DNA of 39,316 nt from Phocaeicola intestinalis (GTDB lineage Bacteria > Bacteroidota > Bacteroidia > Bacteroidales > Bacteroidaceae), in NCBI RefSeq assembly GCF_014837065.1, contig NZ_JACSPP010000034.1, positions 1 through 39,316 of the forward strand, read 5' to 3'. Shown piece after piece: positions 1-10,221 of this stretch (positions within the stretch are counted from its first letter, which is position 1; every line of letters starts with the position of its first letter). The notes below the pieces were generated by a model. The model did no database searches and had not been told where the DNA came from. It was given only the letters and a program-made list of their open reading frames with translations. The position numbers and the translations under genes were made by a program.

Positions 1-97
1 CGCCGTATGCCGAACGGCACGTACGGTGGTGTGAGAGGTCGGTAAACATGAAAATAGGAGATAAACACCTATGATTAATGTTTACCTCCTACTCGAT
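1..97 (+). mobile_element. Group II intron, 3' end (domains V and VI)
   Basis: Positions 1-28 fold as a canonical domain V. The lower helix is formed by CGCCGTA (1-7) and TACGGTG (22-28), with a CGC catalytic triad at 1-3. A two-base bulge lies at 20-21 and the upper helix TGCC/GGCA is capped by GAAC. Domain VI follows: GAGAGG (33-38) pairs with CCT-A-CTC (88-94), leaving A91 bulged, and GGTAAACAT (41-49) pairs with ATGTTTACC (78-86). The bulged A is the expected branch point, and the 3' splice site should fall about seven bases on, after position 97. Domains I-IV and any reverse-transcriptase ORF lie outside the window to the left. The intron is convergent with the nuo operon. Seen: the sequence and the pairing. 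Known: domain V/VI architecture. Inferred: the exact 3' boundary. Confidence 0.88.
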
Positions 98-101
98 TTG
101 C

Positions 102-123
102 AGAGCTTAAATATATATGCTCT
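102..123 (-). terminator. Weak hairpin downstream of nuoN
   Basis: AGAGC (102-106) pairs with GCTCT (119-123) around an AT-rich loop. It lies 24 bases beyond the nuoN stop codon and just outside the intron end. No clear U-run follows on the minus strand, so termination is only a possibility. Confidence 0.3.
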
Positions 124-146
124 TTGGGCTATTTGAATTTTCTAAT

Positions 147-1568
147 TTATAGCATCGCCATTTCGTTCAATACATTGTAAACTGAGCTGCAGATACCCAG
201 CAGAACGATACCCAACAGGCAGATAACCAGACAGGCACGTGTCATACCACTGCTACGGAAAGTGGGCAGCGGGTTGTCGTTCGGAGTAATGTACATCGCT
301 TTCACGATGAGCAGGTAGTAATACAATGAGATGATTGTGTTGACCAATGCCAGGAATACTACCAGCCAGTGTCCGGCATGGAAAGCTGAAGCGAACACGA
401 AGAACTTCGAGAAGAAACCGGCAAACGGCGGAATACCTCCTAGCGAGAAGAGTGCCAGTGTCATGATGAAGCTCAGGTGCGGGTTGGTTTTGTAGAAGCC
501 GTTATAGGCATCGCGGTCTACACGTCCGCCGTTGTGTTGCTCTACAGTAGTGATGACACCGAAAATGGCAAGATTTGCCACGATGTACACGATGACATAG
601 TAAACCAATGAAGCCATACCTTGTCCGTCGGCTCCAAGTACAGCCAACATAATGTAACCTGCCTGTGAGATACTACTGTATGCCATGAAGCGTTTCAGAT
701 CGTGCTGCAGGATAGCGAAGATGTTGGCAATGGTGATGGTTACAACAATAACTACCGACAGCATCAGGCTCCAGTTATCAATCATGGGACCGAATACTTT
801 GACCAAAATGCTCATCAAAGCGAATGCTGCTGCACCTTTCGATATAACCGACAGGTATGCAGTAATGGCAGTTGGCGCACCTTGGTAGGTATCGGGTGTC
901 CACATGTGGAACGGTACCAGACTCAGCTTGAAGCCCAAACCGGCGAAGAAGAAGACCATTGCCATGATTTGCAGCGGAGTGCCTGTAAGCAAGGCAGGCA
1001 GGTCATCGAAGTACATGGTTCCGCACGTGCCATAAACCAACGATAGGCCATATAGCATCAATGCCGATGAGAACATGGCGTTCAAGATAAACTTGGTGCC
1101 TGCCTCTGCACTATGATGCCGGTATTTGTCGAAGGCTATCAGGCAAGCCATCGGGATGCTGGCAAGTTCCAAGCCTACATAGAAAAGCAGGAAGCTGCCT
1201 GCACTTACCATATAGTACATACCTAGCAGGGTAGAGAGTGTAAGCACATAAAATTCGCCGGATTTGTGGCGGGTGTCTTCGCGATTAATCCATGAGTCTG
1301 CCTGCATGAATACCAGCAAGGTGCCTACAGTGAGAACGGTCTTGACGATGGAAGCCATCGGAGTCGTACGGAACATACCTCCGAAAGCTTCGCCTGTGAC
1401 CGGCATGATGTTCAGTGCGATTTGCACTACTAAAAGTCCGCATGCCAAACCCTGTAACGCCTTGTGGTTAGGCTGTTTCAGTATTAAGTCGGCAAGCAAG
1501 ATGATAATCAGTATCACTGCCAGACTGATTTCTGCTTGCATGGCGGAAAATATTGCACTTATATCCAT
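147..1568 (-). CDS. nuoN: NADH-quinone oxidoreductase subunit N (NuoN)
   Basis: This is an antiporter-like proton-pumping membrane subunit of complex I, 473 residues long, which is normal for the family. The protein is almost entirely hydrophobic helices. The transmembrane-5 segment carries the conserved charged residue (Glu134 in [10 protein letters not shown]). The [19 protein letters not shown] region matches the family signature, including the lysine in the broken helix. It is the last gene of the nuo operon, ten bases after nuoM. The AntiP-type subunits N, M and L together form the distal proton-pumping arm. Confidence 0.96.
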   Translation of the reverse strand: MDISAIFSAMQAEISLAVILIIILLADLILKQPNHKALQGLACGLLVVQIALNIMPVTGEAFGGMFRTTPMASIVKTVLTVGTLLVFMQADSWINREDTRHKSGEFYVLTLSTLLGMYYMVSAGSFLLFYVGLELASIPMACLIAFDKYRHHSAEAGTKFILNAMFSSALMLYGLSLVYGTCGTMYFDDLPALLTGTPLQIMAMVFFFAGLGFKLSLVPFHMWTPDTYQGAPTAITAYLSVISKGAAAFALMSILVKVFGPMIDNWSLMLSVVIVVTITIANIFAILQHDLKRFMAYSSISQAGYIMLAVLGADGQGMASLVYYVIVYIVANLAIFGVITTVEQHNGGRVDRDAYNGFYKTNPHLSFIMTLALFSLGGIPPFAGFFSKFFVFASAFHAGHWLVVFLALVNTIISLYYYLLIVKAMYITPNDNPLPTFRSSGMTRACLVICLLGIVLLGICSSVYNVLNEMAML

Positions 1569-1578
1569 AATGTCTTGA

Positions 1579-3060
1579 TTAATGTATTAATTGTGAAATG
1601 ATAGGTTCGACACTTCCGCTGATGACGTCACTTACCCAGTACGGAGCAAGTCCAAGTCCGGCAACAGCTGCGATGAGGCAGATAACGGCAAGGCGTTCGT
1701 CCCATGTGGCGTCTGTCAGTTTCAGGTGTTCCGGATTCTTGCAGGTTCCATACAGGATTTTTCCAACAACGCGCAGGATGTACACTGCTGTGATGACGAT
1801 ACTCATCGTAGCGATGATGGTACAGGTGCGGTGGAAGAGGTCTGTATGCTGGAATGAACCGACAAAGACGGTCATTTCGGCAATAAATCCGCTCAAGCCC
1901 GGCAAACCGAGATTGGCAAGACCGGCAATCACATAACCTACTGCCAAAAAGGGCATGATTTTCATCAAGCCGCTTAACTGGCGGATGTCACGGGTATGTG
2001 TGCGTCCGTAAATCATACCGATGAGGGCAAAGAACAAGGCTGTCATCAAACCGTGGCTCAGCATCTGCAGGATAGCACCTGTCGAGCTGACACGGGTAGC
2101 CATCAGCAAAGCAAACAATACCAAGCCGCAGTGGCTTACAGATGAGTAGGCATTGATGTATTTCAAGTCAGTCTGTACGACGGCGCTGAATGCTCCGTAA
2201 ACAACCGAGATAGTAGTCAATACCAAGAAGAAATCACCCCAATATGCCATACCGGTAGGCATCAGGTACATTGCCACACGGAAGCATCCGTAGCCTCCCA
2301 GTTTCATCAATACGCCGGCATGGAGCATAGATACGGCGGTCGGTGCCGAAGCGTGACCGTCAGGGCTCCATGTATGGAATGGGAAGAGGGCTCCCAGTAC
2401 ACCGAATCCCAAAAATACCATTGGGAAGAATACCTGTTGGAATTCAGTCGGTATTTTCAGTTTGGCGATTTCAATCACGTTCATGGTTTCTGCTCCGGCA
2501 CCATAGAAGATACCCAGAATACCAATCAGCAGGAATGCCGAACCACCCATTAACATCAAGGTCAGTTTCATGGCTGAATATTCTTTGCGGCCGCTTCCCC
2601 ATACACCGATAAGCAGGTACATCGGAATCAATGCCACCTCGTAGAACATGAACATAGTGAACAGGTCGGTAGAGATAAAGAATCCGAATACACCGGTACT
2701 TAATAAAGTAAACCACATAAAATATTCTTTGGTAAGCGGCTTCAGCTTCCACGAAGCGAATGTTCCGGTGAACACGATGATGGCACTCAGCAGCAACATT
2801 ACTACCGAAATACCGTCGACACCTACTGAGTAGGCAATGTGTAATGGGGCATACCAGCTGATGCTATCGGTAAAAAGCATTTCTTCGGTTGCACCCCCGT
2901 TTCGAAGTCCAATATAAGAAACGGTAAGGTATGCGGCAAGAACCAGCAGGATACTGGATCCGGCTACCATCACTCCTCTTACCTGATTCAGGTTGCGGGC
3001 TATCCATAAACCCAACAGCATCAGCAGAGGTACTAATACGAAAAGACTTAATATATTCAT
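1579..3060 (-). CDS. nuoM: NADH-quinone oxidoreductase subunit M (NuoM)
   Basis: This is the second antiporter-like proton-pumping subunit of complex I. The frame is open for 16 more codons upstream, but the ATG at 3060 ([11 protein letters not shown]) overlaps the nuoL stop as ATGA, so I take it as the start, giving 493 residues. The conserved transmembrane-5 glutamate is Glu141 ([15 protein letters not shown]). The [19 protein letters not shown] stretch carries the broken-helix lysine region typical of NuoM. Translational coupling to nuoL is likely. Confidence 0.96.
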   Translation of the reverse strand: MNILSLFVLVPLLMLLGLWIARNLNQVRGVMVAGSSILLVLAAYLTVSYIGLRNGGATEEMLFTDSISWYAPLHIAYSVGVDGISVVMLLLSAIIVFTGTFASWKLKPLTKEYFMWFTLLSTGVFGFFISTDLFTMFMFYEVALIPMYLLIGVWGSGRKEYSAMKLTLMLMGGSAFLLIGILGIFYGAGAETMNVIEIAKLKIPTEFQQVFFPMVFLGFGVLGALFPFHTWSPDGHASAPTAVSMLHAGVLMKLGGYGCFRVAMYLMPTGMAYWGDFFLVLTTISVVYGAFSAVVQTDLKYINAYSSVSHCGLVLFALLMATRVSSTGAILQMLSHGLMTALFFALIGMIYGRTHTRDIRQLSGLMKIMPFLAVGYVIAGLANLGLPGLSGFIAEMTVFVGSFQHTDLFHRTCTIIATMSIVITAVYILRVVGKILYGTCKNPEHLKLTDATWDERLAVICLIAAVAGLGLAPYWVSDVISGSVEPIISQLIH

Positions 3061-4949
3061 AATACTAATAACATGACGGTTAATACTATAACTCCACCCA
3101 GGAACCACATGGTATAGCTCTGGATTTTACCATTCTGTATAGGCTGGGCTGCTTCACCTGCCGCGTTGGTGCTCCAAGCCATGAAGTTCATGAATTGGTC
3201 GATAACGTGACGGTCGAACCAGGCAAGTGGAGTAGAGATGCAGCGGAAAATGATTTTCTTGGTTACGAACAACCAGATTTCATCCATGTAGAAACGCTTG
3301 TAAGCGGCACGGTGCAACGTCGGGAAACGTTTTGCCAGCATATCGGCAACCGGTTGCTTGTCGCGTGCATACATCCATGTAGCCAGTGCGATAGCAATCA
3401 GGGCTACCACGATGCTGGTTACTGCCACTTGGGTATTCAGGTGGATGTCGTAAGCATGACCGTTAGCTGAAACAAAGTGACCGAACGGAAGAATCCAACC
3501 ACAAACAATAGTGATGGCTGCAAGTACCATCAGCGGGAAAGTCATGCTCAGCGGACTTTCGTGCGGGGTATGATGTTCGTGCAGTTCCTTATTCTCTGTT
3601 CCCCAGAAGATGCCGTAGTACAGACGGAACATGTAGAATGCTGTCATGCCGGCGATAATCGTCATAATCCAACCGATTACCGGACTGAACTGGAAGCAGG
3701 CGGTCAAGATTTCATCTTTTGAGAAGAAACCTGAGAACGGAGGGATACCTGCAATAGCCAGGCAGGCAATCAGGAAGGTGATGTGGGTAATCGGCATATA
3801 CTTGCGCAAACCGCCCATGGTAGACATTTCGTTGCTATGTACGGCATGGATGATACATCCGGCACCCAGGAACAACAAAGCCTTGAACATGGCGTGAGTG
3901 AACAGGTGGAACATACCAGCCATATAGCCCAAACCGCCTTCATGCGGGTCGGCAGAAGTACAAACTCCCAGTGCTACCATCATGAAACCAATTTGAGAAA
4001 TGGTTGAGAAGGCAAGCACACGCTTGATATCGCTCTGCACACAGGCGACAGATGCCGCATAGAAAGCTGTGAATGCACCTACGTATGCTACAAGATGTAG
4101 TGTCTCGGGGGCATAACCGATAAACAATGGGAACATGCGGGCTACCAGGTAAACACCGGCAACCACCATGGTAGCAGCATGGATAAGGGCGCTGACTGGT
4201 GTAGGACCTTCCATGGCATCGGGCAACCAGATGTGCAACGGGAACATGGCACTCTTACCAGCACCACCAATGAACATCAGTCCGAGGGCTAACGGCAGTA
4301 CCATACCGCATTTCATCAGCTGTTCCTGTTCGGGAGTGAAAGTAAAGGTTCCCATGTAGAAACCGTAAAGCAGAATACCGATGAGGAAGCCCAAATCGGC
4401 AAAACGTGTAACGATGAATGCTTTTTTGCTTGCTGCAATGGCTTCTGGTTTCGTATAATAGAATCCGATAAGCAAATAAGAAGAAACACCCACTAACTCC
4501 CAGAACACGTACATCTGGAAAATGTTGGTAGCAAGGACCAATCCCAGCATAGAGAATGAGAAAAGCGACAAGAATGCATAATAACGCTGGAATCCCACTT
4601 CTCCTTTCATGTAACCGAATGAGTAGATATGCACCATCAGGCTGACCGTCGAGATGACAACCAGCATCATTACCGAAATCGGGTCGAGCAAGATGCCCAT
4701 GTCAATGTGCAGCGAGGTGTTGAAGGGTAGCCATTGGATATTCCAAGGCATCAGCGTCTGGAAAACTCCTTCTGCCGTGCGTGGAGCCGTGAAGTATTCG
4801 TAAGCGGTGAGGTAGCTCAGAATCGTAACAGCTGTCAGTGACAATGTGCCGATGAGCCCCGCTACGCGATGTTTCATGTACATACCCGTCAGTCCCAATA
4901 TCAGGAAACTCAGAACGGGCAGCGCGAGTATCAGTATTGTATATTCCAT
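3057..4949 (-). CDS. nuoL: NADH-quinone oxidoreductase subunit L (NuoL)
   Basis: This is the largest and most distal antiporter-like subunit of complex I, 630 residues. The N-terminal Proton_antipo_N region is followed by the antiporter core. Glu151 lies in FWELVGVSSYLLIGFYY, and EGPTPVSALIHAATMVVAG is the NuoL signature. The C-terminal quarter is long enough to supply the lateral helix that braces NuoM and NuoN in other complex I structures. It starts 18 bases after nuoK and ends in a 4-base overlap with nuoM. Confidence 0.96.
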   Translation of the reverse strand: MEYTILILALPVLSFLILGLTGMYMKHRVAGLIGTLSLTAVTILSYLTAYEYFTAPRTAEGVFQTLMPWNIQWLPFNTSLHIDMGILLDPISVMMLVVISTVSLMVHIYSFGYMKGEVGFQRYYAFLSLFSFSMLGLVLATNIFQMYVFWELVGVSSYLLIGFYYTKPEAIAASKKAFIVTRFADLGFLIGILLYGFYMGTFTFTPEQEQLMKCGMVLPLALGLMFIGGAGKSAMFPLHIWLPDAMEGPTPVSALIHAATMVVAGVYLVARMFPLFIGYAPETLHLVAYVGAFTAFYAASVACVQSDIKRVLAFSTISQIGFMMVALGVCTSADPHEGGLGYMAGMFHLFTHAMFKALLFLGAGCIIHAVHSNEMSTMGGLRKYMPITHITFLIACLAIAGIPPFSGFFSKDEILTACFQFSPVIGWIMTIIAGMTAFYMFRLYYGIFWGTENKELHEHHTPHESPLSMTFPLMVLAAITIVCGWILPFGHFVSANGHAYDIHLNTQVAVTSIVVALIAIALATWMYARDKQPVADMLAKRFPTLHRAAYKRFYMDEIWLFVTKKIIFRCISTPLAWFDRHVIDQFMNFMAWSTNAAGEAAQPIQNGKIQSYTMWFLGGVIVLTVMLLVL

Positions 4950-4967
4950 AATCGATAATTGTTTTAG

Positions 4968-5279
4968 TTATCCTTTCATGTCGGTGATGTCATCGGTCAG
5001 GACTTGTTTCACGTTGCGGTACACATTGATGATAATGGCTATCGCTACGGCTGTTTCAGCTGCTGCGATGGCAATACCGAATAACGTGAAGAAATGTCCT
5101 TCCAGTTGTCCTGGAAAAAGATAACGGTTGAATACGGCAAAGTTAATGTTCGTTGCATTCAGCATAAGCTCGACGGAGATGAGCAGTGCCAGCAGGTTTT
5201 TGCGGGTAAAGAATCCGTAAATACCACAAAACATCATGATGGTACTGATGACCAAGTAATGTATTACATGTATTTCCAT
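4968..5279 (-). CDS. nuoK: NADH-quinone oxidoreductase subunit K (NuoK)
   Basis: This is a small membrane subunit of complex I with three transmembrane helices, 103 residues, the usual length. The family signature GIYGFFTRKNLLALLISVELM is present, with the conserved proton-path glutamate at Glu37. A second membrane acid occurs in the AAAETAVAIAI helix. A strong Shine-Dalgarno (AGGAGG) lies about eight bases before the ATG. It sits between nuoJ and nuoL, as expected. Confidence 0.95.
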   Translation of the reverse strand: MEIHVIHYLVISTIMMFCGIYGFFTRKNLLALLISVELMLNATNINFAVFNRYLFPGQLEGHFFTLFGIAIAAAETAVAIAIIINVYRNVKQVLTDDITDMKG

Positions 5280-5295
5280 AAATTGAACCTCCTGT

Positions 5296-5814
5296 TTATT
5301 TTTCCTTTCGTGCTATCAGGATGCCACCAATCATACATGCCAGCAGCAAGACACTGACTACCTCAAAAGGTAATACAAATTGATATTTATCCGTTCCTAC
5401 AAGAGCCAAGCCAACTTCGCGTGAGGGAAGTTCTTCTCCCAGCGGGATAGTGTTGAGGGCAAATCCATTGGTGAAAAGCAGCAAGAGAACCAATGCGGCA
5501 CCTACTACTGTGGTAGCGAGCAGGCTGAATAGCTTGGCTTTGCTTACTTTGTATTTCATGTCTTTGTCCGAACGGGTCAATGCGATAGAGAATACATACA
5601 ATACAATGATACCTCCGGCATACACCATCAGCTGGACAGCACCCAAGAACGTGTAGCCCAGCATAAAGAATATCGCCGCGGTTCCGAAGAGAACAAACAG
5701 CAGGTAGGTAGCGGCACGCAACAGTTTGCCTGTGGTTACAGCAAGTACCGAGCACACTGCAATGGCGAGTGCCACTACGAAGAATACGATATTTTGAAAT
5801 GATAGTATTTCCAT
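5296..5814 (-). CDS. nuoJ: NADH-quinone oxidoreductase subunit J (NuoJ)
   Basis: This is a membrane subunit of complex I, 172 residues and about five predicted helices. The VQLMVYAGGIIVLYVFSIALT segment matches the conserved transmembrane-3 region that carries the pi-bulge in structures. It ends 16 bases before nuoK and starts 12 bases after nuoI. Its place in the operon and its length both fit NuoJ. Confidence 0.94.
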   Translation of the reverse strand: MEILSFQNIVFFVVALAIAVCSVLAVTTGKLLRAATYLLFVLFGTAAIFFMLGYTFLGAVQLMVYAGGIIVLYVFSIALTRSDKDMKYKVSKAKLFSLLATTVVGAALVLLLLFTNGFALNTIPLGEELPSREVGLALVGTDKYQFVLPFEVVSVLLLACMIGGILIARKEK

Positions 5815-5826
5815 ATTCTATTTTGA

Positions 5827-6294
5827 TTATTTAGCGAGGGTTGAACCTTCGTGGTTAAGGGTCAAGACGAGCTTGTCTTTCTCGAACACCGCGTTTTCAA
5901 AATCGTTGGTGAACTCAATGGCACCATGAGGGCAGGCATTCACACACAAGTTGCAAAACATGCACGAGCCAAGATTGTACTCATATTTGACCAATACTTT
6001 TTTCTTCTTTCCGTCGGCATCTTCACGCGTTTCTGTCGTGAGTTTGATTGTGCCGTTCGGGCAATTCATCTGACACAGTCCGCACGCGATGCAGTGATGA
6101 TGGTTCTCTTCATCGTGAATCATCGTCAGCTTGGCACGGTGGCGTTCGGGGATGTGCAGGGTCGTATGACGGTTTTCAGGATATTGCTCGGTAATTTTCG
6201 GTTCCAAAAACACTTTCATCGAAGTGCGCAGGCCGATAAGCAAGCTTTTTAAGCCTGAAGCATATCCTTTTATATAGTCGCTGAAACTTTCCAT
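5827..6294 (-). CDS. nuoI: NADH-quinone oxidoreductase subunit I (NuoI), two [4Fe-4S] clusters
   Basis: This is the ferredoxin-like hydrophilic subunit that carries clusters N6a and N6b towards N2 in NuoB, 155 residues. Two complete CxxCxxCxxxC motifs are visible: Cys68/71/74/78 and Cys111/114/117/121, each followed by PN/PH-G. The N-terminal 30 residues form an amphipathic membrane anchor, as in the family. Because nuoE, F and G are absent from this operon, NuoI is the likely entry point for electrons from whatever replaces the NADH module. Confidence 0.95.
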   Translation of the reverse strand: MESFSDYIKGYASGLKSLLIGLRTSMKVFLEPKITEQYPENRHTTLHIPERHRAKLTMIHDEENHHHCIACGLCQMNCPNGTIKLTTETREDADGKKKKVLVKYEYNLGSCMFCNLCVNACPHGAIEFTNDFENAVFEKDKLVLTLNHEGSTLAK

Positions 6295-6306
6295 GTTAAT
6301 TCTGTA

Positions 6307-7407
6307 TTAAAAAACGAGTCCATAAACTTTGCATACAGCCATCACCAGCATGACGAGCAATGACAACGGCATGATGTATTTCCATTCCAAGGTCAGTACT
6401 TGGTCGATACGCAGACGTGGGTAAGTCCAACGCAGCCACATCAGCAGGAATACGACGAAGAACGTTTTTCCCAAGAACCATACAATACCCGGAATGTAGT
6501 CCATTACAGCGTTGAATCCGTCAAGACCGGCAATGTGTAGCGGCATCCATCCTCCCAGGAAGAGGGTAGTGGCGATTCCCGATGTGATGAACAGGTTCAG
6601 GTATTCTGCCAAGTAAAAGAATCCGAAATGCATACCCGAATATTCGGTATGGTATCCGGCTGTCAGTTCTTGTTCTGCTTCGGCAAGGTCGAACGGGCCA
6701 CGGTTTGCCTCGGCATTACCTGCAATCAGATAGATGATGAATGCTACGATGGCTACGATATGTCCCTTGAAAATGTTCCAGCCGTTGGCTTGACTCATTA
6801 CGATTTCGTGGATATCCATTGTTCCACTTAGCATCACCATGGTCAGTACCGTGATTCCGATAGAGATTTCGTAGCTGATGAGCATTGCACCGCTTCGCAC
6901 GGCACCGATAAGGGTATATTTGCTGTTACTGCTCCAGCCGGCAAGCAAAATGCCCAGGATACCGATGGAAGAGGCTGCCAGCACAAACAAGATGCCGATG
7001 TTCATACTCAGAATTTCTCCACCATTGTGCCAAGGCAGGCAGGAGAACGTCAAGATGGAGGCAAGAATCACAAGGAAAGGAGCCAGACCGTATAGGAACT
7101 GGTCGGCATTCTTCAGCTTGAATACTTCCTTGATCAGAATCTTGATAACGTCTGCCGGAACTTGCAGCAGACCTCCTTTGCCACCTACACGGTTGGGACC
7201 GATACGGCACTGGAAAGCCGCGCAGACCTTACGTTCCATATAAATAAGGATGATGGCAAGCACGGCATATAATACCAAAATAATAACACCCACAACGACA
7301 CATTCCAGGAAAATGGCAAGACCTTCCGGCATTATACCGCACAGCCAAGAGTGGATGGCGGCCAAGAGCGGTTGCAGGTTATAGTAATCTAAAAATGCTT
7401 GGTTCAT
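6307..7407 (-). CDS. nuoH: NADH-quinone oxidoreductase subunit H (NuoH)
   Basis: This is the membrane subunit forming much of the quinone-binding chamber and the link to the pump arm, 366 residues. Two family signatures are present: CRIGPNRVGGKG in the N-terminal half, and the acidic loop EAEQELTAGYHTEYSGMHFG in the middle. About eight transmembrane helices can be read. It follows nuoCD after a 54-base gap and is followed by nuoI after 12 bases. Confidence 0.96.
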   Translation of the reverse strand: MNQAFLDYYNLQPLLAAIHSWLCGIMPEGLAIFLECVVVGVIILVLYAVLAIILIYMERKVCAAFQCRIGPNRVGGKGGLLQVPADVIKILIKEVFKLKNADQFLYGLAPFLVILASILTFSCLPWHNGGEILSMNIGILFVLAASSIGILGILLAGWSSNSKYTLIGAVRSGAMLISYEISIGITVLTMVMLSGTMDIHEIVMSQANGWNIFKGHIVAIVAFIIYLIAGNAEANRGPFDLAEAEQELTAGYHTEYSGMHFGFFYLAEYLNLFITSGIATTLFLGGWMPLHIAGLDGFNAVMDYIPGIVWFLGKTFFVVFLLMWLRWTYPRLRIDQVLTLEWKYIMPLSLLVMLVMAVCKVYGLVF

Positions 7408-7461
7408 ATTGGTTTATTCTTAATTTTTAATAGGCTTGCGCCGAACGTTGTTTCTTCTTTC

Positions 7462-9081
7462 TCATCGGTCGATATCCGGGATAACGAAGTCTACCGAAGC
7501 ACCGATGGCAATCAGGTCGGCAAATTTCCAGCCACGGCAAAGTGTGTCCATCGCCTGTACCAGTGGCAATCCTGTCGAGCGGAAGTGCATACGGTAAGGA
7601 GTCTTGTCACCATGACTTTCGATTACGACACCAAATTCGCCACGGCTTGCCTCTACTGCCGATGTCCAGATACCTTCCGGCAACTTGATAATCGGTTTGG
7701 TCTTTACGCGGAATTCACCTGCCGGAATGTTGTCTATCAGTTGTTCGATGATGCGGCATGATTCCATGATTTCGTCCATACGTACCATGTAGCGTGCGAA
7801 AGTATCACATTCGTTGTAAGTGATTTGCTTGAAATCCACCTTGTCATACAATGCATACGGGTGACGTTTGCGCACATCGTTTGCCCATCCTGTAGCACGT
7901 CCTGTGCCTCCGGTGCATCCCATTGAGATAGCGTCTTCTTTGGTCAGGATACCTACGCCTTTCATACGGGTATCAGCAATGACGTTTCCGGTAAAGATAT
8001 CGTGATAGTCCTTGATGACTTTACGCAGATGCTTGATGAAATCTTTCACTTTCTGGCAGAAAGTGGGGTGAATATCATCTTGCACGCCGCCGATTACGTT
8101 ATAGTGCTGAATCAGACGTCCTCCTGTAGTTTCCTCGAAGATGTCGAGTATCATCTCTCTTTCACGGAATCCGTAGAAGAACGGAGTCATGGCACCCATA
8201 TCCAATACCAGACAAGAATAGAACAGCAAGTGAGAATCGATACGTTGAAGCTCGTCCATGATGGTGCGGATGTATTGTGCACGTTCCGAGATTTCGATGC
8301 CGGCAGCTTGTTCGATACATGTACACAGTGCGTGGCGGCTTTGGTGGGCACTCAGATAGTCCAGACGGTCGGTCATGCCCAATGTCTGCGGATAAGTCAG
8401 GCTTTCGTTCATCTTTTCGATGCCGCGGTGGATGTATCCCAATACGGGATCGACTTTCTTGACCACTTCTCCGTCAAGCGCGATGCGCATACGTAATGCA
8501 CCGTGTGTAGACGGGTGTTGGGGACCCATGCTTACGACAAAATCATCTTCACCGAACACACGGTGGTCAATGCCTTGCAGGGTTCCGTCGCGTTGCAGAC
8601 GGTATTCTTTGGTAATATCCGCATTGATTTCATTGTCCAAACGCAAAGGGTTTGATTTCATATCGTAGTCTTTGCGCAGCGGCCAGCCTATCCAGTCTTC
8701 CCGCAAGAAAAGACGGCGCATGTCCGGATGGCCGGTAAACAGGATGCCGAAGAAGTCGTATACCTCGCGTTCTTTGATGAGGGCAGTCTTCCATAAATCG
8801 CTTACAGTGGGAAGCAACGGCTGTTGGCGGTCGGTTGTTGCGGTGCGGATGGCTATGGTATCGCCCGTTACGGTCGATTCCATGAAGTAGATGGCTCCCA
8901 GACCTTCTTCACCCCAGTCCATGCCTACAATGTCGCGCAAGAAATCCATCGGGCTTTGCGGGTCGTTTCTCAATCCTTCTGCCACGTGACGGAAATCGCT
9001 TAATGGCACTTTGATGACTCCGGCATTTCCCGGACACACTTCTGCTCCTTGTATTGTCTTCATTACGTCGTCACGTTTCAT
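7462..9081 (-). CDS. nuoCD: NADH-quinone oxidoreductase fused subunit C/D (NuoCD)
   Basis: This is a fusion of the 30-kDa NuoC domain (about residues 1-150, with [21 protein letters not shown]) and the 49-kDa NuoD domain (about 175-539). NuoD signatures include [14 protein letters not shown] and [11 protein letters not shown], and the C-terminal [12 protein letters not shown] ending is typical. The NuoD part lines the quinone site next to NuoB. The ATG at 9081 overlaps the nuoB stop as ATGA and has AGGAGG six bases upstream, so I prefer it to the ATG six codons later. Confidence 0.96.
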   Translation of the reverse strand: MKRDDVMKTIQGAEVCPGNAGVIKVPLSDFRHVAEGLRNDPQSPMDFLRDIVGMDWGEEGLGAIYFMESTVTGDTIAIRTATTDRQQPLLPTVSDLWKTALIKEREVYDFFGILFTGHPDMRRLFLREDWIGWPLRKDYDMKSNPLRLDNEINADITKEYRLQRDGTLQGIDHRVFGEDDFVVSMGPQHPSTHGALRMRIALDGEVVKKVDPVLGYIHRGIEKMNESLTYPQTLGMTDRLDYLSAHQSRHALCTCIEQAAGIEISERAQYIRTIMDELQRIDSHLLFYSCLVLDMGAMTPFFYGFREREMILDIFEETTGGRLIQHYNVIGGVQDDIHPTFCQKVKDFIKHLRKVIKDYHDIFTGNVIADTRMKGVGILTKEDAISMGCTGGTGRATGWANDVRKRHPYALYDKVDFKQITYNECDTFARYMVRMDEIMESCRIIEQLIDNIPAGEFRVKTKPIIKLPEGIWTSAVEASRGEFGVVIESHGDKTPYRMHFRSTGLPLVQAMDTLCRGWKFADLIAIGASVDFVIPDIDR

Positions 9082-9704
9082 ACCTGACCTCCTTTCGCCT
9101 TTTCTGTTTCGTTATCGTTTACCTCATCATTTGCTTCGGTCTTGCGGTTTACACCTCCCAGGTAGCGTTCTACCTTCATTTTGCGTTGCAATTGCATCAA
9201 ACCGTAATAGAAGGCTTCAGGACGTGGAGGGCAGCCGGGAATGTATACGTCGACAGGAATTACTTTGTCGATACCGTTTACTACGTTGTAGGATTTGATG
9301 AACGGACCTCCTGAAATGGTACATCCGCCTACGGCAACTACATACTTGGGCTCTGCCATCTGATCGTACAGACGTTTCATTACAGGAGCAGTACGATAGG
9401 TGATGGTACCCATTACCACCAGTACATCGGCTTGGCGAGGGGAGTTACGTGTTACCTCGAATCCGAAACGTGCCATGTCGTAACGTGCGGCACCCAATGC
9501 CATGAATTCGATGGCGCAGCAGCTTGTTCCCAGCAACAATCCCCATACAGAATTGCTTCGTCCCCAGTTGATCAGGTCATCGAAAGTGGTCAGGATAACA
9601 CCTGCACCATCATCGTTCAACTGCTGGACCATGCGTTCCAGATAGTCGTTGTTCTTGAACTCATCATACTGCATAGAGCGGATTTTCGGTTTCTTTATTT
9701 CCAT
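9078..9704 (-). CDS. nuoB: NADH-quinone oxidoreductase subunit B (NuoB), N2 cluster
   Basis: This subunit binds cluster N2, the last iron-sulfur centre before quinone. The four ligands are visible: the tandem Cys62-Cys63 (GTSCCAIEF), Cys128 (GGCTISGG) and Cys158 (IPGCPPRPE). An open frame continues 23 codons upstream, but the ATG at 9704 has a good Shine-Dalgarno (AAAGGAG) and overlaps the end of nuoA by ten bases, giving 208 residues. The C-terminal 30 residues are charged and low in complexity. Confidence 0.95.
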   Translation of the reverse strand: MEIKKPKIRSMQYDEFKNNDYLERMVQQLNDDGAGVILTTFDDLINWGRSNSVWGLLLGTSCCAIEFMALGAARYDMARFGFEVTRNSPRQADVLVVMGTITYRTAPVMKRLYDQMAEPKYVVAVGGCTISGGPFIKSYNVVNGIDKVIPVDVYIPGCPPRPEAFYYGLMQLQRKMKVERYLGGVNRKTEANDEVNDNETEKAKGGQV

Positions 9705-10045
9705 TCCAACGCTCCTTTCCGCCAGGCGTATGCCAAGCCCAAAATTAATACTAACAAGAAGAATGATACACACACTAATGCGTAGGCACCGATTTCAGTC
9801 ACTACATTCGCCCACGGGAAGAGGAATACGGTCTCGATGTCGAACATCAGGAACAAGATGGCAAACAGGTAATAGCCTGCCTTGAACTGTACCCATGACT
9901 GTCCGCGGGTCGGGATACCACACTCATATGGTTCACCCTTTTGCGGGTTGAACGTGTGAGGCGCGATAAGGTTTGAAATCGTCAGTGCCGCTACCACCAG
10001 CACAACGGCTGTCAGGATAGCTACAACTAAAAACGTGAAAAACAT
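9695..10045 (-). CDS. nuoA: NADH-quinone oxidoreductase subunit A (NuoA)
   Basis: This is a small membrane subunit of complex I, 116 residues with three transmembrane helices. Signatures are [10 protein letters not shown] in the first loop, which carries the quinone-site cysteine, and [12 protein letters not shown] in the second helix. It is the first gene of the operon. A leader of about 160 bases and a Bacteroidetes-type promoter lie upstream. Confidence 0.95.
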   Translation of the reverse strand: MFFTFLVVAILTAVVLVVAALTISNLIAPHTFNPQKGEPYECGIPTRGQSWVQFKAGYYLFAILFLMFDIETVFLFPWANVVTEIGAYALVCVSFFLLVLILGLAYAWRKGALEWK

Positions 10046-10074
10046 ATATATAATTATATTTGATGATAATTCTC

Positions 10075-10148
10075 TTGTCGTGTGCGATTACGGCCGGTCT
10101 CGGAAAAGGCACACACCATTCCTGCCCTTATAGGTGGCACTATAAAGG
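10075..10148 (-). other. Structured leader upstream of nuoA (two inverted repeats)
   Basis: Between the predicted promoter and nuoA there are two inverted repeats. GTGTGC (10080-10085) matches GCACAC (10109-10114) around a G/C-rich loop. CCTTATAG (10126-10133) matches CTATAAAGG (10140-10148) with a single bulged base and a six-base loop. They would form hairpins in the nuo 5' UTR. I recognise no known riboswitch. Confidence 0.4.
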
Positions 10149-10213
10149 ATTCATAAAGTATTAGTGTGGGTTTTGTCCGTTTTTTCATTGCTGACCAGTC
10201 TGAAAACTGGAGG

Positions 10214-10221
10214 CAAAGATA
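10214..10221 (-). promoter_or_regulatory. Predicted nuo promoter, -7 box TATCTTTG
   Basis: The minus strand reads TATCTTTG, a full match to the Bacteroidetes -7 consensus TAnnTTTG. No good TTTG is found at 19-21 bases upstream. Transcription would start near 10207, leaving a 5' UTR of about 160 bases before nuoA. Confidence 0.6.
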
